Positions 20,697 through 34,475 of a stretch of 64,000 bases of DNA are shown piece after piece. The notes beneath the pieces are model-generated. The model had not been told where the DNA came from and ran no database searches. It worked only from the letters and a program-made list of their open reading frames with translations. The stretch's first letter is position 1. Every line of letters begins with the position of its first letter. The position numbers and the translations under genes are program-made. The DNA is taken from assembly GCA_036785705.1 (NCBI GenBank), contig JAWUZG010000157.1, positions 1,488,001 to 1,552,000 on the forward strand. The letters are read 5' to 3'. The stretch comes from Acanthornis magna. Lineage: Eukaryota > Chordata > Aves > Passeriformes > Acanthizidae.

Positions 20697-23600
20697 CTTT
20701 GCCTTGGAACGTGGTGCAGGCACTTGGAGCATGTGCTATTTGCAAATGTCTCCAGGTGTCTTTCAGAGGGCCAGCGTGTGTTGTTTTGGCGTTGAATTCT
20801 GCTGAAAGTCCTTCTGGCAAGGAAGCCTGCATGAAGGTGCTGCTAGTGAGGCAAAGATTTGGCAGATGAGCTGCTGCTGGGAGTTGCAGGCGTCTGCCTG
20901 ACAGTCAGTCCCTTGAGAGTGTCAATGTGCAGTCAGTGCCCTTTCCTAGGGGAGGTTTTTCTAGCGTGTTCCTCCTTGGAGTGTGTGAGGGCTCGTGCTG
21001 GGGAAGTGGATAGCAAGCAAGGGCACTCTTGGTGGTGAAGGGAGAGAGAGCTGCCCAGGAGTGTTGGTGTGGTGAGTTCCATGGAGCTCTACTTGGGAAT
21101 TGGGTTTTTTTGCTTGCTGTAAGATATGACTGCTTTCCTATTGTTTTCATCGAGTGCACTCCATTGTAGTCTGTGTAGCCTCCCAGGAGCAGGTTTAGCT
21201 TTTCTATGGAGTGGTCAGTAATTGGGATTGAGTTGTTTGTGTTGAATCATTTGTGTTAGGGAAGACCTGCTTTTCTAGGAATAGATCAGATGGGCCATTT
21301 GTAAGTGCTGCGGGACAGAGTTACTTAAAGCAGGGACAGTGTGAGGCTGGGATTGGATGCAGCCGCCGCCAAGGCTCGTGTCTCTGAGAAGGAGTTGAGA
21401 AAGCCAAGGGCTGCTCTCTGGCCCTCGTGACTCAGTGGCCAGGCTGCTCTGGGAGGCTTTGTGTGAATCTGCCAGCACAGCAGCGAGAGATGTCCCCGAG
21501 GAGCTTGTGTGAGTGCAGGTGAGATCAGAGCTCTTGAGCAGCCTGGAGAGCCTGGGGATGTGGCCATGGAGCCGCCAGGATATCTGGTGACCTCGGGGTT
21601 CCTATGAGCAGAGGGAGCACTAAGATGTGCCCATGGCACCTGTGTAAGTGCCTGTGGCTGAAGGCCTCTTTTGCAGCCTGGAGAGCCTTGGCATGTGGCC
21701 ATGAAGCCACAGTGCGTGTCTGTGACATCAGAGCGCTTTGGCAGCATGGAAAGGCCTGGAATGGCTGCAGGGGCCAGAGGTGAGTGCCTGTGACATCACA
21801 GCTGTCCAGCAGCAGGGAGAGGGAGGGAATGTCACAGGCGATGCCCTGTGAGTTGCTGTGACAGCGTGGCTCCTTAGCAGCGTGCAGATTGCCGGGATGT
21901 TACCCTTGAGGCCCTGGCATTGCCCTTGTCGTGTGTGTTGTTTAGGAAGATAGAGAGAGCCGTGGCATGTCCCCCTGGAAGGCCAGGGAGTGGCAGTTGC
22001 AAAAGAGCTCCTTAGCACTTAGAGACAGGTGGGATGTCCCCATGGAGGCACTGTGAGAGCCCGTGACCTCAGAGGTCTTTGGAAGGTGAGAGAGCCGCGG
22101 GATGCCATGGGATGTGAGCATGGGGAGCCTGTGGGCAGGTGTGATCTCCCTGCTTGTGCTGGTGCATCCCTCCCAGCCTTTTTTCAGGCTGCAGCATGAT
22201 ATGAGCAATGGTGCTGAGGCCTTGGCCTTGAGGAAGGCAGCGGGGCTGAGGTGCTGTGGAGCTTCTGAGAAAGGCTGTGTGCTGCCAGGAAGTGCTGTGT
22301 TCTAAGGTGCTCCTGCTTTTTTTGCTTGTTGAACAGACTTTGAAATTAGTTTTTGCCTGGATGGCATCACATTGGTGTTGTCCCGCGTTCAGGGAAAGCT
22401 GCCGATGAGAAGTGGGGCCAGGCTGAAGGCTTGTTGTGACTAAAGGCCATGCCTTGGGGCCCTGTAAGCAGGGGTGCCAAAGGAGGCCCTGGCAGCTGTG
22501 CTGGGCCGCAGCAGCGGTGAGCAGCAAAGTCCCTGTGCGTGGGGCCTCTGCCAGCCGGCAGCTGTCCCGTTTGCTGCACTCGGGGGATGCGCGAAGGAGC
22601 ACGGCTCCTGGGCCCCCCATCCTGCCGCTCCCGGAGGCCTCAGCCTTTGGCCGCTGAGAAGATGGCAAGGCACGTGAGAGGAGTATTTCAGTAGCTTGGA
22701 GGGGAATTTTGCCTCGTAGAGCCTCTTTGTGTGCTTGTGGGAGTGCAGGTGTGCATGCGCTGTCTGCAATGTGGGAGAGGGGCTGCTCTGGTGGATTCAG
22801 AAGTGCTTTAGGTTTGTGCCTAAGTTAGGTCTCGAAGTTCCTGCAGTGCTATGGTAAGGGCTGTGTGGATCGTTTGCTGAGGTCTTGGGTTTCAGCTCAG
22901 TTCTAAGTGAAGTGTTGTGTAGTTGAAGTCCAGTTCAGTTGCAATGCCCTTAAGTGCTGTTGCTGCCCTAAGTTGTTGATTTGAATTTGGGTTATCAAGT
23001 GAAATGTTGCTCAAGTTGAAGTGCTCCTAAGGGAAGTGCTCTTGAGCCTTTGAGCCATGTTCTTCTTATGCTGAGCCTTTGTCTTCTTTAGAGACACAGC
23101 CTCACACACACGGACAGACAGACAGACATAGATAATTTGGGTTTGATTTCATTTTGGATTGATTGACTCTGGATTTTTGTTTGTTGCTTTTCCTCGCTGT
23201 GCTTTGAGCATGGTGTAAGTAGTAGAGTGAAGCTTGGCAAGGAAGCTTGTCCTGCTGTGGCTTTTCCATGAAATCTTTCTTTGCCGATAGTTTTCCTATG
23301 ATTCTTGGAGTGATGTGCAAGTGCCTGTGCCATCACATGTCTTTAGCAGCGTGGAGCCGCCTGGGATGTCAGCACCGAGGTGCTGTGAGTGAGTGCCTGT
23401 GACACCAGGGCTTCTGGGCAGCGTGCGGACTCCTGGCGTGTGCCTACGGCTGTCCTGGGATGGCCTGTGAGCTCAGTGTTCTTTTGAAAGCTGGATAGCT
23501 GTGGCATGTCCCCAGGGAGTTCCTGTGACAAGATGTGACCTCGTGGCTCTTTGGCAGCCTGGAGATGGCTGGAGTGTGGCCAGGGGGCAAGTGTGAGTGT

Positions 23601-24136
23601 CAGGGACTTGCCAGCTCTTGAGGAGGATGGAGGGTGTAGGGATGTCCCCATGGAGCCCCTGTGAGTGCCTGTGAGCTGGCGGCACCTTAGCAGCGTGAGA
23701 CTGAGAGGCTGTTGAAGGCCGTGATGTCGGTGCAGAGAGGTTTGTCAAATGGGAGACTCGTGGGATGTCCGTATGGAGCGGCTGGGGTTGTGTGTGCCCT
23801 CAGTGTTCTTGAGGAGCCTCGAGAGCCCTGGGATGGCCCCGTGGAAGCGCAGGGAGTGGCTGTGACACAGCAGCGGTGCCTGATGTGATGAAAGGGCCCT
23901 GGGATGTCAGCTTGGAATGGCTGTGAGTGCCTGAGAGCACATGAGTCTCTCATGGCCGGAGAGCTGTGGCAGGTGCCCATGGTAGGTGTGTGAGTGCAGG
24001 TGAGCTCAGGGCTCTGCAGAAGGCTGTAGGCCTGTGGGCTGTGAGGCTGGAAGGCCTGGGAGTGCTTTTGAGCGGAGTGCTGTGTAGCAGTCGGGAGCCC
24101 CCTGGGAGGTTGTAGCAGGATGCTTTGGGCCGGCTG
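20697..24136 (+). repeat. Macrosatellite unit copy 7 (short class, 3440 bp; mosaic)
   Basis: The left markers M1-M4 are those of copies 3, 6 and 9. M5 and M6 switch to states otherwise seen only in copy 1 (GATGCCATGG and CCCTCCCAGCC). The right end is short class with the hairpin. A private GTGGCATGTC change lies near 23505. Confidence 0.97.
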
Positions 24137-27100
24137 CTTTGCCTTGGAACGTGGTGCAGGCACTTGGAGCATGTGCTATTTGCAAATGTCTCCAGGTGTC
24201 TTTCAGAGGGCCAGCGTGTGTTGTTTTGGCGTTGAATTCTGCTGAAAGTCCTTCTGGCAAGGAAGCCTGCATGAAGGTGCTGCTAGTGAGGCAAAGATTT
24301 GGCAGATGAGCTGCTGCTGGGAGTTGCAGGCGTCTGCCTGACAGTCAGTCCCTTGAGAGTGTCAATGTGCAGTCAGTGCCCTTTCCTAGGGGAGGTTTTT
24401 CTAGCGTGTTCCTCCTTGGAGTGTGTGAGGGCTCGTGCTGGGGAAGTGGATAGCAAGCAAGGGCACTCCTGGTGGTGAAGGGAGAGAGAGCTGCCCAGGA
24501 GTGTTGGTGTGGTGAGTTCCATGGAGCTCTACTTGGGAATTGGGTTTTTTTGCTTGCTGTAAGATATGACTGCTTTCCTATTGTTTTCATCGAGTGCACT
24601 CCATTGTAGTCTGTGTAGCCTCCCAGGAGCAGGTTTAGCTTTTCTATGGAGTGGTCAGTAATTGGGATTGAGTTGTTTGTGTTGAATCATTTGTGTTAGG
24701 GAAGACCTGCTTTTCTAGGAATAGATCAGATGGGCCATTTGTAAGTGCTGCGGGACAGAGTTACTTAAAGCAGGGACAGTGTGAGGCTGGGATTGGATGC
24801 AGCCGCCGCCAAGGCTCGTGTCTCTGAGAAGGAGTTGAGAAAGCCAAGGGCTGCTCTCTGGCCCTCGTGACTCAGTGGCCAGGCTGCTCTGGGAGGCTTT
24901 GTGTGAATCTGCCAGCACAGCAGCGAGAGATGTCCCCGAGGAGCTTGTGTGAGTGCAGGTGAGATCAGAGCTCTTGAGCAGCCTGGAGAGCCTGGGGATG
25001 TGGCCATGGAGCCGCCAGGATATCTGGTGACCTCGGGGTTCCTATGAGCAGAGGGAGCACTAAGATGTGCCCATGGCACCTGTGTAAGTGCCTGTGGCTG
25101 AAGGCCTCTTTTGCAGCCTGGAGAGCCTTGGCATGTGGCCATGAAGCCACAGTGCGTGTCTGTGACATCAGAGCGCTTTGGCAGCATGGAAAGGCCTGGA
25201 ATGGCTGCAGGGGCCAGAGGTGAGTGCCTGTGACATCACAGCTGTCCAGCAGCAGGGAGAGGGAGGGAACGTCACAGGCGATGCCCTGTGAGTTGCTGTG
25301 ACAGCGTGGCTCCTTAGCAGCGTGCAGATTGCCGGGATGTTACCCTTGAGGCCCTGGCATTGCCCTTGTCGTGTGTGTTCTTTAGGAAGATAGAGAGAGC
25401 CGTGGCATGTCCCCCTGGAAGTGCAGGGAGTGGCAGTTGCAAAAGAGCTCCTTAGCACTTAGAGACAGGTGGGATGTCCCCATGGAGGCACTGTGAGAGC
25501 CCGTGACCTCAGAGGTCTTTGGAAGGTGAGAGAGCCGCGGGATGACATGGGATGTGAGCATGGGGAGCCTGTGGGCAGGTGTGATCTCCCTGCTTGTGCT
25601 GGTGCATCCCTCCCGGCCTTTTTTCAGGCTGCAGCATGATATGAGCAATGGTGCTGAGGCCTTGGCCTTGAGGAAGGCAGCGGGGCTGAGGTGCTGTGGA
25701 GCTTCTGAGAAAGGCTGTGTGCTGCCAGGAAGTGCTGTGTTCTAAGGTGCTCCTGCTTTTTTTGCTTGTTGAACAGACTTTGAAATTAGTTTTTGCCTGG
25801 ATGGCATCACATTGGTGTTGTCCCGCGTTCAGGGAAAGCTGCCGATGAGAAGTGGGGCCAGGCTGAAGGCTTGTTGTGACGAAAGGCCATGCCTTGGGGC
25901 CCTGTAAGCAGGGGTGCCAAAGGAGGCCCTGGCAGCTGTGCTGGGCCGCAGCAGCGGTGAGCAGCAAAGTGCCTGTGCGTGGGGCCTCTGCCAGCCGGCA
26001 GCTGTCCCGTTTGCTGCACTCGGGGGATGCGCGAAGGAGCACGGCTCCTGGGCCCCCCATCCTGCCGCTCCCGGAGGCCTCAGCCTTTGGCCGCTGAGAA
26101 GATGGCAAGGCACGTGAGAGGAGTATTTCAGTAGCTTGGAGGGGAATTTTGCCTCGTAGAGCCTCTTTGTGTGCTTGTGGGAGTGCAGGTGTGCATGCGC
26201 TCTCTGCAATGTGGGAGAGGGGCTGCTCTGGTGGATTCAGAAGTGCTTTAGGTTTGTGCCTAAGTTAGGTCTCGAAGTTCCTGCAGTGCTATGGTAAGGG
26301 CTGTGTGGATCGTTTGCTGAGGTCTTGGGTTTCAGCTCAGTTCTAAGTGAAGTGTTGTGTAGTTGAAGTCCAGTTCAGTTGCAATGCCCTTAAGTGCTGT
26401 TGCTGCCCTAAGTTGTTGATTTGAATTTGGGTTATCAAGTGAAATGTTGCTCAAGTTGAAGTGCTCCTAAGGGAAGTGCTCTTGAGCCTTTGAGCCATGT
26501 TCTTCTTATGCTGAGCCTTTGTCTTCTTTAGAGACACAGCCTCACACACACGGACAGACAGACAGACATAGATAATTTGGGTTTGATTTCATTTTGGATT
26601 GATTGACTCTGGATTTTTGTTTGTTGCTTTTCCTCGCTGTGCTTTGAGCATGGTGTAAGTAGTAGAGTGAAGCTTGGCAAGGAAGCTTGTCCTGCTGTGG
26701 CTTTTCCATGAAATCTTTCTTTGCCGATAGTTTTCCTATGATTCTTGGAGTGATGTGCAAGTGCCTGTGCCATCACATGTCTTTAGCAGCGTGGAGCCGC
26801 CTGGGATGTCAGCACCGAGGTGCTGTGAGTGAGTGCCTGTGACACCAGGGCTTCTGGGCAGCGTGCGGACTCCTGGCGTGTGCCTACGGCTGTCCTGGGA
26901 CGGCCTGTGAGCTCAGTGTTCTTTTGAAAGCTGGATAGCTGTGGCGTGTCCCCAGGGAGTTCCTGTGACAAGATGTGACCTCGTGGCTCTTTGGCAGCCT
27001 GGAGACGGCTGGAGTGTGGCCAGGGGGCAAGTGTGAGTGTCAGGGACTGGCCAGGTCTTGAGGAGGATGGAGGGTGTAGGGATGTCCCCATGGAGCCCCT

Positions 27101-27595
27101 GTGAGTGCCTGTGAGCTGGCGGCACCTTAGCAGCGTGAGACTGGTGGGCTGTCAGCCCTGAGAGGCTGTTGAAGGCCGTGATGTCGGTGCAGAGAGGTTT
27201 GTCAAATGGGAGACTCGTGGGATGTCCGTATGGAGCCGCTGGGGTTGTGTGTGCCCTCAGTGTTCTTGAGGAGCCTCGAGAGCCCTGGGATGGCCCCGTG
27301 GAAGCGCAGGGAGTGGCTGTGACACAGCAGCGGTGCCTGATGTGATGAAAGGGCCCTGGGATGTCAGCTTGGAATGGCTGTGAGTGCCTGAGAGCACACA
27401 TCTGTCTCTCATGGCCGGAGAGCTGTGGCAGGTGCCCATGGTAGGTGTGTGAGTGCAGGTGAGCTCAGGGCTCTGCAGAAGGCTGTAGGCCTGTGGGCTG
27501 TGAGGCTGGAAGGCCTGGGAGTGCTTTTGAGCGGAGTGCTGTGTAGCAGTCGGGAGCCCCCTGGGAGGTTGTAGCAGGATGCTTTGGGCCGGCTG
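24137..27595 (+). repeat. Macrosatellite unit copy 8 (long class, 3459 bp)
   Basis: It has C at M1 and M2 like copy 1, and CCCTCCCGGCC at M6, shared only with copy 10. The right end is long class. Near 27399 it reads GCACACATCTG where other long units have GCACACGTCTG, a G-to-A change at a CpG. It has TGGAGCCGCTGG near 27233, a state seen again in copies 16, 17 and 18. Confidence 0.97.
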
Positions 27596-30500
27596 CTTTG
27601 CCTTGGAACGTGGTGCAGGCACTTGGAGCATGTGCTATTTGCAAATGTCTCCAGGTGTCTTTCAGAGGGCCAGCGTGTGTTGTTTTGGCGTTGAATTCTG
27701 CTGAAAGTCCTTCTGGCAAGGAAGCCTGCATGAAGGTGCTGCTAGTGAGGCAAAGATTTGGCAGATGAGCTGCTGCTGGGAGTTGCAGGCGTCTGCCTGA
27801 CAGTCAGTCCCTTGAGAGTGTCAATGTGCAGTCAGTGCCCTTTCCTAGGGGAGGTTTTTCTAGCGTGTTCCTCCTTGGAGTGTGTGAGGGCTCGTGCTGG
27901 GGAAGTGGATAGCAAGCAAGGGCACTCTTGGTGGTGAAGGGAGAGAGAGCTGCCCAGGAGTGTTGGTGTGGTGAGTTCCATGGAGCTCTACTTGGGAATT
28001 GGGTTTTTTTGCTTGCTGTAAGATATGACTGCTTTCCTATTGTTTTCATCGAGTGCACTCCATTGTAGTCTGTGTAGCCTCCCAGGAGCAGGTTTAGCTT
28101 TTCTATGGAGTGGTCAGTAATTGGGATTGAGTTGTTTGTGTTGAATCATTTGTGTTAGGGAAGACCTGCTTTTCTAGGAATAGATCAGATGGGCCATTTG
28201 TAAGTGCTGCGGGACAGAGTTACTTAAAGCAGGGACAGTGTGAGGCTGGGATTGGATGCAGCCGCCGCCAAGGCTTGTGTCTCTGAGAAGGAGTTGAGAA
28301 AGCCAAGGGCTGCTCTCTGGCCCTCGTGACTCAGTGGCCAGGCTGCTCTGGGAGGCTTTGTGTGAATCTGCCAGCACAGCAGCGAGAGATGTCCCCGAGG
28401 AGCTTGTGTGAGTGCAGGTGAGATCAGAGCTCTTGAGCAGCCTGGAGAGCCTGGGGATGTGGCCATGGAGCCGCCAGGATATCTGGTGACCTCGGGGTTC
28501 CTATGAGCAGAGGGAGCACTAAGATGTGCCCATGGCACCTGTGTAAGTGCCTGTGGCTGAAGGCCTCTTTTGCAGCCTGGAGAGCCTTGGCATGTGGCCA
28601 TGAAGCCACAGTGCGTGTCTGTGACATCAGAGCGCTTTGGCAGCATGGAAAGGCCTGGAATGGCTGCAGGGGCCAGAGGTGAGTGCCTGTGACATCACAG
28701 CTGTCCAGCAGCAGGGAGAGGGAGGGAATGTCACAGGCGATGCCCTGTGAGTTGCTGTGACAGCGTGGCTCCTTAGCAGCGTGCAGATTGCCGGGATGTT
28801 ACCCTTGAGGCCCTGGCATTGCCCTTGTCGTGTGTGTTGTTTAGGAAGATAGAGAGAGCCGTGGCATGTCCCCCTGGAAGGCCAGGGAGTGGCAGTTGCA
28901 AAAGAGCTCCTTAGCACTTAGAGACAGGTGGGATGTCCCCATGGAGGCACTGTGAGAGCCCGTGACCTCAGAGGTCTTTGGAAGGTGAGAGAGCCGCGGG
29001 ATGACATGGGATGTGAGCATGGGGAGCCTGTGGGCAGGTGTGATCTCCCTGCTTGTGCTGGTGCATCCCCCCCGGCCTTTTTTCAGGCTGCAGCATGATA
29101 TGAGCAATGGTGCTGAGGCCTTGGCCTTGAGGAAGGCAGCGGGGCTGAGGTGCTGTGGAGCTTCTGAGAAACGCTGTGTGCTGCCAGGAAGTGCTGTGTT
29201 CTAAGGTGCTCCTGCTTTTTTTGCTTGTTGAACAGACTTTGAAATTAGTTTTTGCCTGGATGGCATCACATTGGTGTTGTCCCGCGTTCAGGGAAAGCTG
29301 CCGATGAGAAGTGGGGCCAGGCTGAAGGCTTGTTGTGACTAAAGGCCATGCCTTGGGGCCCTGTAAGCAGGGGTGCCAAAGGAGGCCCTGGCAGCTGTGC
29401 TGGGCCGCAGCAGCGGTGAGCAGCAAAGTCCCTGTGCGTGGGGCCTCTGCCAGCCGGCAGCTGTCCCGTTTGCTGCACTCGGGGGATGCGCGAAGGAGCA
29501 CGGCTCCTGGGCCCCCCATCCTGCCGCTCCCGGAGGCCTCAGCCTTTGGCCGCTGAGAAGATGGCAAGGCACGTGAGAGGAGTATTTCAGTAGCTTGGAG
29601 GGGAATTTTGCCTCGTAGAGCCTCTTTGTGTGCTTGTGGGAGTGCAGGTGTGCATGCGCTCTCTGCAATGTGGGAGAGGGGCTGCTCTGGTGGATTCAGA
29701 AGTGCTTTAGGTTTGTGCCTAAGTTAGGTCTCGAAGTTCCTGCAGTGCTATGGTAAGGGCTGTGTGGATCGTTTGCTGAGGTCTTGGGTTTCAGCTCAGT
29801 TCTAAGTGAAGTGTTGTGTAGTTGAAGTCCAGTTCAGTTGCAATGCCCTTAAGTGCTGTTGCTGCCCTAAGTTGTTGATTTGAATTTGGGTTATCAAGTG
29901 AAATGTTGCTCAAGTTGAAGTGCTCCTAAGGGAAGTGCTCTTGAGCCTTTGAGCCATGTTCTTCTTATGCTGAGCCTTTGTCTTCTTTAGAGACACAGCC
30001 TCACACACACGGACAGACAGACAGACATAGATAATTTGGGTTTGATTTCATTTTGGATTGATTGACTCTGGATTTTTGTTTGTTGCTTTTCCTCGCTGTG
30101 CTTTGAGCATGGTGTAAGTAGTAGAGTGAAGCTTGGCAAGGAAGCTTGTCCTGCTGTGGCTTTTCCATGAAATCTTTCTTTGCCGATAGTTTTCCTATGA
30201 TTCTTGGAGTGATGTGCAAGTGCCTGTGCCATCACATGTCTTTAGCAGCGTGGAGCCGCCTGGGATGTCAGCACCGAGGTGCTGTGAGTGAGTGCCTGTG
30301 ACACCAGGGCTTCTGGGCAGCGTGCGGACTCCTGGCGTGTGCCTACGGCTGTCCTGGGATGGCCTGTGAGCTCAGTGTTCTTTTGAAAGCTGGATAGCTG
30401 TGGCGTGTCCCCAGGGAGTTCCTGTGACAAGATGTGACCTCGTGGCTCTTTGGCAGCCTGGAGATGGCTGGAGTGTGGCCAGGGGGCAAGTGTGAGTGTC

Positions 30501-31035
30501 AGGGACTTGCCAGCTCTTGAGGAGGATGGAGGGTGTAGGGATGTCCCCATGGAGCCCCTGTGAGTGCCTGTGAGCTGGCGGCACCTTAGCAGCGTGAGAC
30601 TGAGAGGCTGTTGAAGGCCGTGATGTCGGTGCAGAGAGGTTTGTCAAATGGGAGACTCGTGGGATGTCCGTATGGAGCGGCTGGGGTTGTGTGTGCCCTC
30701 AGTGTTCTTGAGGAGCCTCGAGAGCCCTGGGATGGCCCCGTGGAAGCGCAGGGAGTGGCTGTGACACAGCAGCGGTGCCTGATGTGATGAAAGGGCCCTG
30801 GGATGTCAGCTTGGAATGGCTGTGAGTGCCTGAGAGCACATGAGTCTCTCATGGCCGGAGAGCTGTGGCAGGTGCCCATGGTAGGTGTGTGAGTGCAGGT
30901 GAGCTCAGGGCTCTGCAGAAGGCTGTAGGCCTGTGGGCTGTGAGGCTGGAAGGCCTGGGAGTGCTTTTGAGCGGAGTGCTGTGTAGCAGTCGGGAGCCCC
31001 CTGGGAGGTTGTAGCAGGATGCTTTGGGCCGGCTG
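27596..31035 (+). repeat. Macrosatellite unit copy 9 (short class, 3440 bp)
   Basis: At the diagnostic sites it matches copy 3 except for M11, where it has GCGCTCTCTGC. A private C-to-T at CpG makes AAGGCTTGTG near 28276. Confidence 0.97.
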
Positions 31036-34000
31036 CTTTGCCTTGGAACGTGGTGCAGGCACTTGGAGCATGTGCTATTTGCAAATGTCTCCAGGTGTCT
31101 TTCAGAGGGCCAGCGTGTGTTGTTTTGGCGTTGAATTCTGCTGAAAGTCCTTCTGGCAAGGAAGCCTGCATGAAGGTGCTGCTAGTGAGGCAAAGATTTG
31201 GCAGATGAGCTGCTGCTGGGAGTTGCAGGCGTCTGCCTGACAGTCAGTCCCTTGAGAGTGTCAATGTGCAGTCAGTGCCCTTTCCTAGGGGAGGTTTTTC
31301 TAGCGTGTTCCTCCTTGGAGTGTGTGAGGGCTCGTGCTGGGGAAGTGGATAGCAAGCAAGGGCACTCCTGGTGGTGAAGGGAGAGAGAGCTGCCCAGGAG
31401 TGTTGGTGTGGTGAGTTCCATGGAGCTCTACTTGGGAATTGGGTTTTTTTGCTTGCTGTAAGATATGACTGCTTTCCTATTGTTTTCATCGAGTGCACTC
31501 CATTGTAGTCTGTGTAGCCTCCCAGGAGCAGGTTTAGCTTTTCTATGGAGTGGTCAGTAATTGGGATTGAGTTGTTTGTGTTGAATCATTTGTGTTAGGG
31601 AAGACCTGCTTTTCTAGGAATAGATCAGATGGGCCATTTGTAAGTGCTGCGGGACAGAGTTACTTAAAGCAGGGACAGTGTGAGGCTGGGATTGGATGCA
31701 GCCGCCGCCAAGGCTCGTGTCTCTGAGAAGGAGTTGAGAAAGCCAAGGGCTGCTCTCTGGCCCTCGTGACTCAGTGGCCAGGCTGCTCTGGGAGGCTTTG
31801 TGTGAATCTGCCAGCACAGCAGCGAGAGATGTCCCCGAGGAGCTTGTGTGAGTGCAGGTGAGATCAGAGCTCTTGAGCAGCCTGGAGAGCCTGGGGATGT
31901 GGCCATGGAGCCGCCAGGATATCTGGTGACCTCGGGGTTCCTATGAGCAGAGGGAGCACTAAGATGTGCCCATGGCACCTGTGTAAGTGCCTGTGGCTGA
32001 AGGCCTCTTTTGCAGCCTGGAGAGCCTTGGCATGTGGCCATGAAGCCACAGTGCGTGTCTGTGACATCAGAGCGCTTTGGCAGCATGGAAAGGCCTGGAA
32101 TGGCTGCAGGGGCCAGAGGTGAGTGCCTGTGACATCACAGCTGTCCAGCAGCAGGGAGAGGGAGGGAACGTCACAGGCGATGCCCTGTGAGTTGCTGTGA
32201 CAGCGTGGCTCCTTAGCAGCGTGCAGATTGCCGGGATGTTACCCTTGAGGCCCTGGCATTGCCCTTGTCGTGTGTGTTCTTTAGGAAGATAGAGAGAGCC
32301 GTGGCATGTCCCCCTGGAAGTGCAGGGAGTGGCAGTTGCAAAAGAGCTCCTTAGCACTTAGAGACAGGTGGGATGTCCCCATGGAGGCACTGTGAGAGCC
32401 CGTGACCTCAGAGGTCTTTGGAAGGTGAGAGAGCCGCGGGATGACATGGGATGTGAGCATGGGGAGCCTGTGGGCAGGTGTGATCTCCCTGCTTGTGCTG
32501 GTGCATCCCTCCCGGCCTTTTTTCAGGCTGCAGCATGATATGAGCAATGGTGCTGAGGCCTTGGCCTTGAGGAAGGCAGCGGGGCTGAGGTGCTGTGGAG
32601 CTTCTGAGAAACGCTGTGTGCTGCCAGGAAGTGCTGTGTTCTAAGGTGCTCCTGCTTTTTTTGCTTGTTGAACAGACTTTGAAATTAGTTTTTGCCTGGA
32701 TGGCATCACATTGGTGTTGTCCCGCGTTCAGGGAAAGCTGCCGATGAGAAGTGGGGCCAGGCTGAAGGCTTGTTGTGACTAAAGGCCATGCCTTGGGGCC
32801 CTGTAAGCAGGGGTGCCAAAGGAGGCCCTGGCAGCTGTGCTGGGCCGCAGCAGCGGTGAGCAGCAAAGTCCCTGTGCGTGGGGCCTCTGCCAGCCGGCAG
32901 CTGTCCCGTTTGCTGCACTCGGGGGATGCGCGAAGGAGCACGGCTCCTGGGCCCCCCATCCTGCCGCTCCCGGAGGCCTCAGCCTTTGGCCGCTGAGAAG
33001 ATGGCAAGGCACGTGAGAGGAGTATTTCAGTAGCTTGGAGGGGAATTTTGCCTCGTAGAGCCTCTTTGTGTACTTGTGGGAGTGCAGGTGTGCATGCGCT
33101 GTCTGCAATGTGGGAGAGGGGCTGCTCTGGTGGATTCAGAAGTGCTTTAGCTTTGTGCCTAAGTTAGGTCTCGAAGTTCCTGCAGTGCTATGGTAAGGGC
33201 TGTGTGGATCGTTTGCTGAGGTCTTGGGTTTCAGCTCAGTTCTAAGTGAAGTGTTGTGTAGTTGAAGTCCAGTTCAGTTGCAATGCCCTTAAGTGCTGTT
33301 GCTGCCCTAAGTTGTTGATTTGAATTTGGGTTATCAAGTGAAATGTTGCTCAAGTTGAAGTGCTCCTAAGGGAAGTGCTCTTGAGCCTTTGAGCCATGTT
33401 CTTCTTATGCTGAGCCTTTGTCTTCTTTAGAGACACAGCCTCACACACACGGACAGACAGACAGACATAGATAATTTGGGTTTGATTTCATTTTGGATTG
33501 ATTGACTCTGGATTTTTGTTTGTTGCTTTTCCTCGCTGTGCTTTGAGCATGGTGTAAGTAGTAGAGTGAAGCTTGGCAAGGAAGCTTGTCCTGCTGTGGC
33601 TTTTCCATGAAATCTTTCTTTGCCGATAGTTTTCCTATGATTCTTGGAGTGATGTGCAAGTGCCTGTGCCATCACATGTCTTTAGCAGCGTGGAGCCGCC
33701 TGGGATGTCAGCACCGAGGTGCTGTGAGTGAGTGCCTGTGACACCAGGGCTTCTGGGCAGCGTGCGGACTCCTGGCGTGTGCCTACGGCTGTCCTGGGAT
33801 GGCCTGTGAGCTCAGTGTTCTTTTGAAAGCTGGATAGCTGTGGCGTGTCCCCAGGGAGTTCCTGTGACAAGATGTGACCTCGTGGCTCTTTGGCAGCCTG
33901 GAGATGGCTGGAGTGTGGCCAGGGGGCAAGTGTGAGTGTCAGGGACTTGCCAGCTCTTGAGGAGGATGGAGGGTGTAGGGATGTCCCCATGGAGCCCCTG

Positions 34001-34475
34001 TGAGTGCCTGTGAGCTGGCGGCACCTTAGCAGCGTGAGACTGAGAGGCTGTTGAAGGCCGTGATGTCGGTGCAGAGAGGTTTGTCAAATGGGAGACTCGT
34101 GGGATGTCCGTATGGAGCGGCTGGGGTTGTGTGTGCCCTCAGTGTTCTTGAGGAGCCTCGAGAGCCCTGGGATGGCCCCGTGGAAGCGCAGGGAGTGGCT
34201 GTGACACAGCAGCGGTGCCTGATGTGATGAAAGGGCCCTGGGATGTCAGCTTGGAATGGCTGTGAGTGCCTGAGAGCACATGAGTCTCTCATGGCCGGAG
34301 AGCTGTGGCAGGTGCCCATGGTAGGTGTGTGAGTGCAGGTGAGCTCAGGGCTCTGCAGAAGGCTGTAGGCCTGTGGGCTGTGAGGCTGGAAGGCCTGGGA
34401 GTGCTTTTGAGCGGAGTGCTGTGTAGCAGTCGGGAGCCCCCTGGGAGGTTGTAGCAGGATGCTTTGGGCCGGCTG
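31036..34475 (+). repeat. Macrosatellite unit copy 10 (short class, 3440 bp; mosaic)
   Basis: M1-M6 match copy 8. M7-M13 match the copy-3 type, including GAAACGCTG, GACTAAAGG and the hairpin. TTAGCTTTGTGCC near 33151 is shared only with the next copy. A private GTGTACTTG change lies near 33072. Confidence 0.97.

Noticed and set aside
26913..27401. 162-codon minus-strand frame in copy 8
   Set aside because: It exists only because of single-base changes in that copy; the corresponding frame is split in most other long units.
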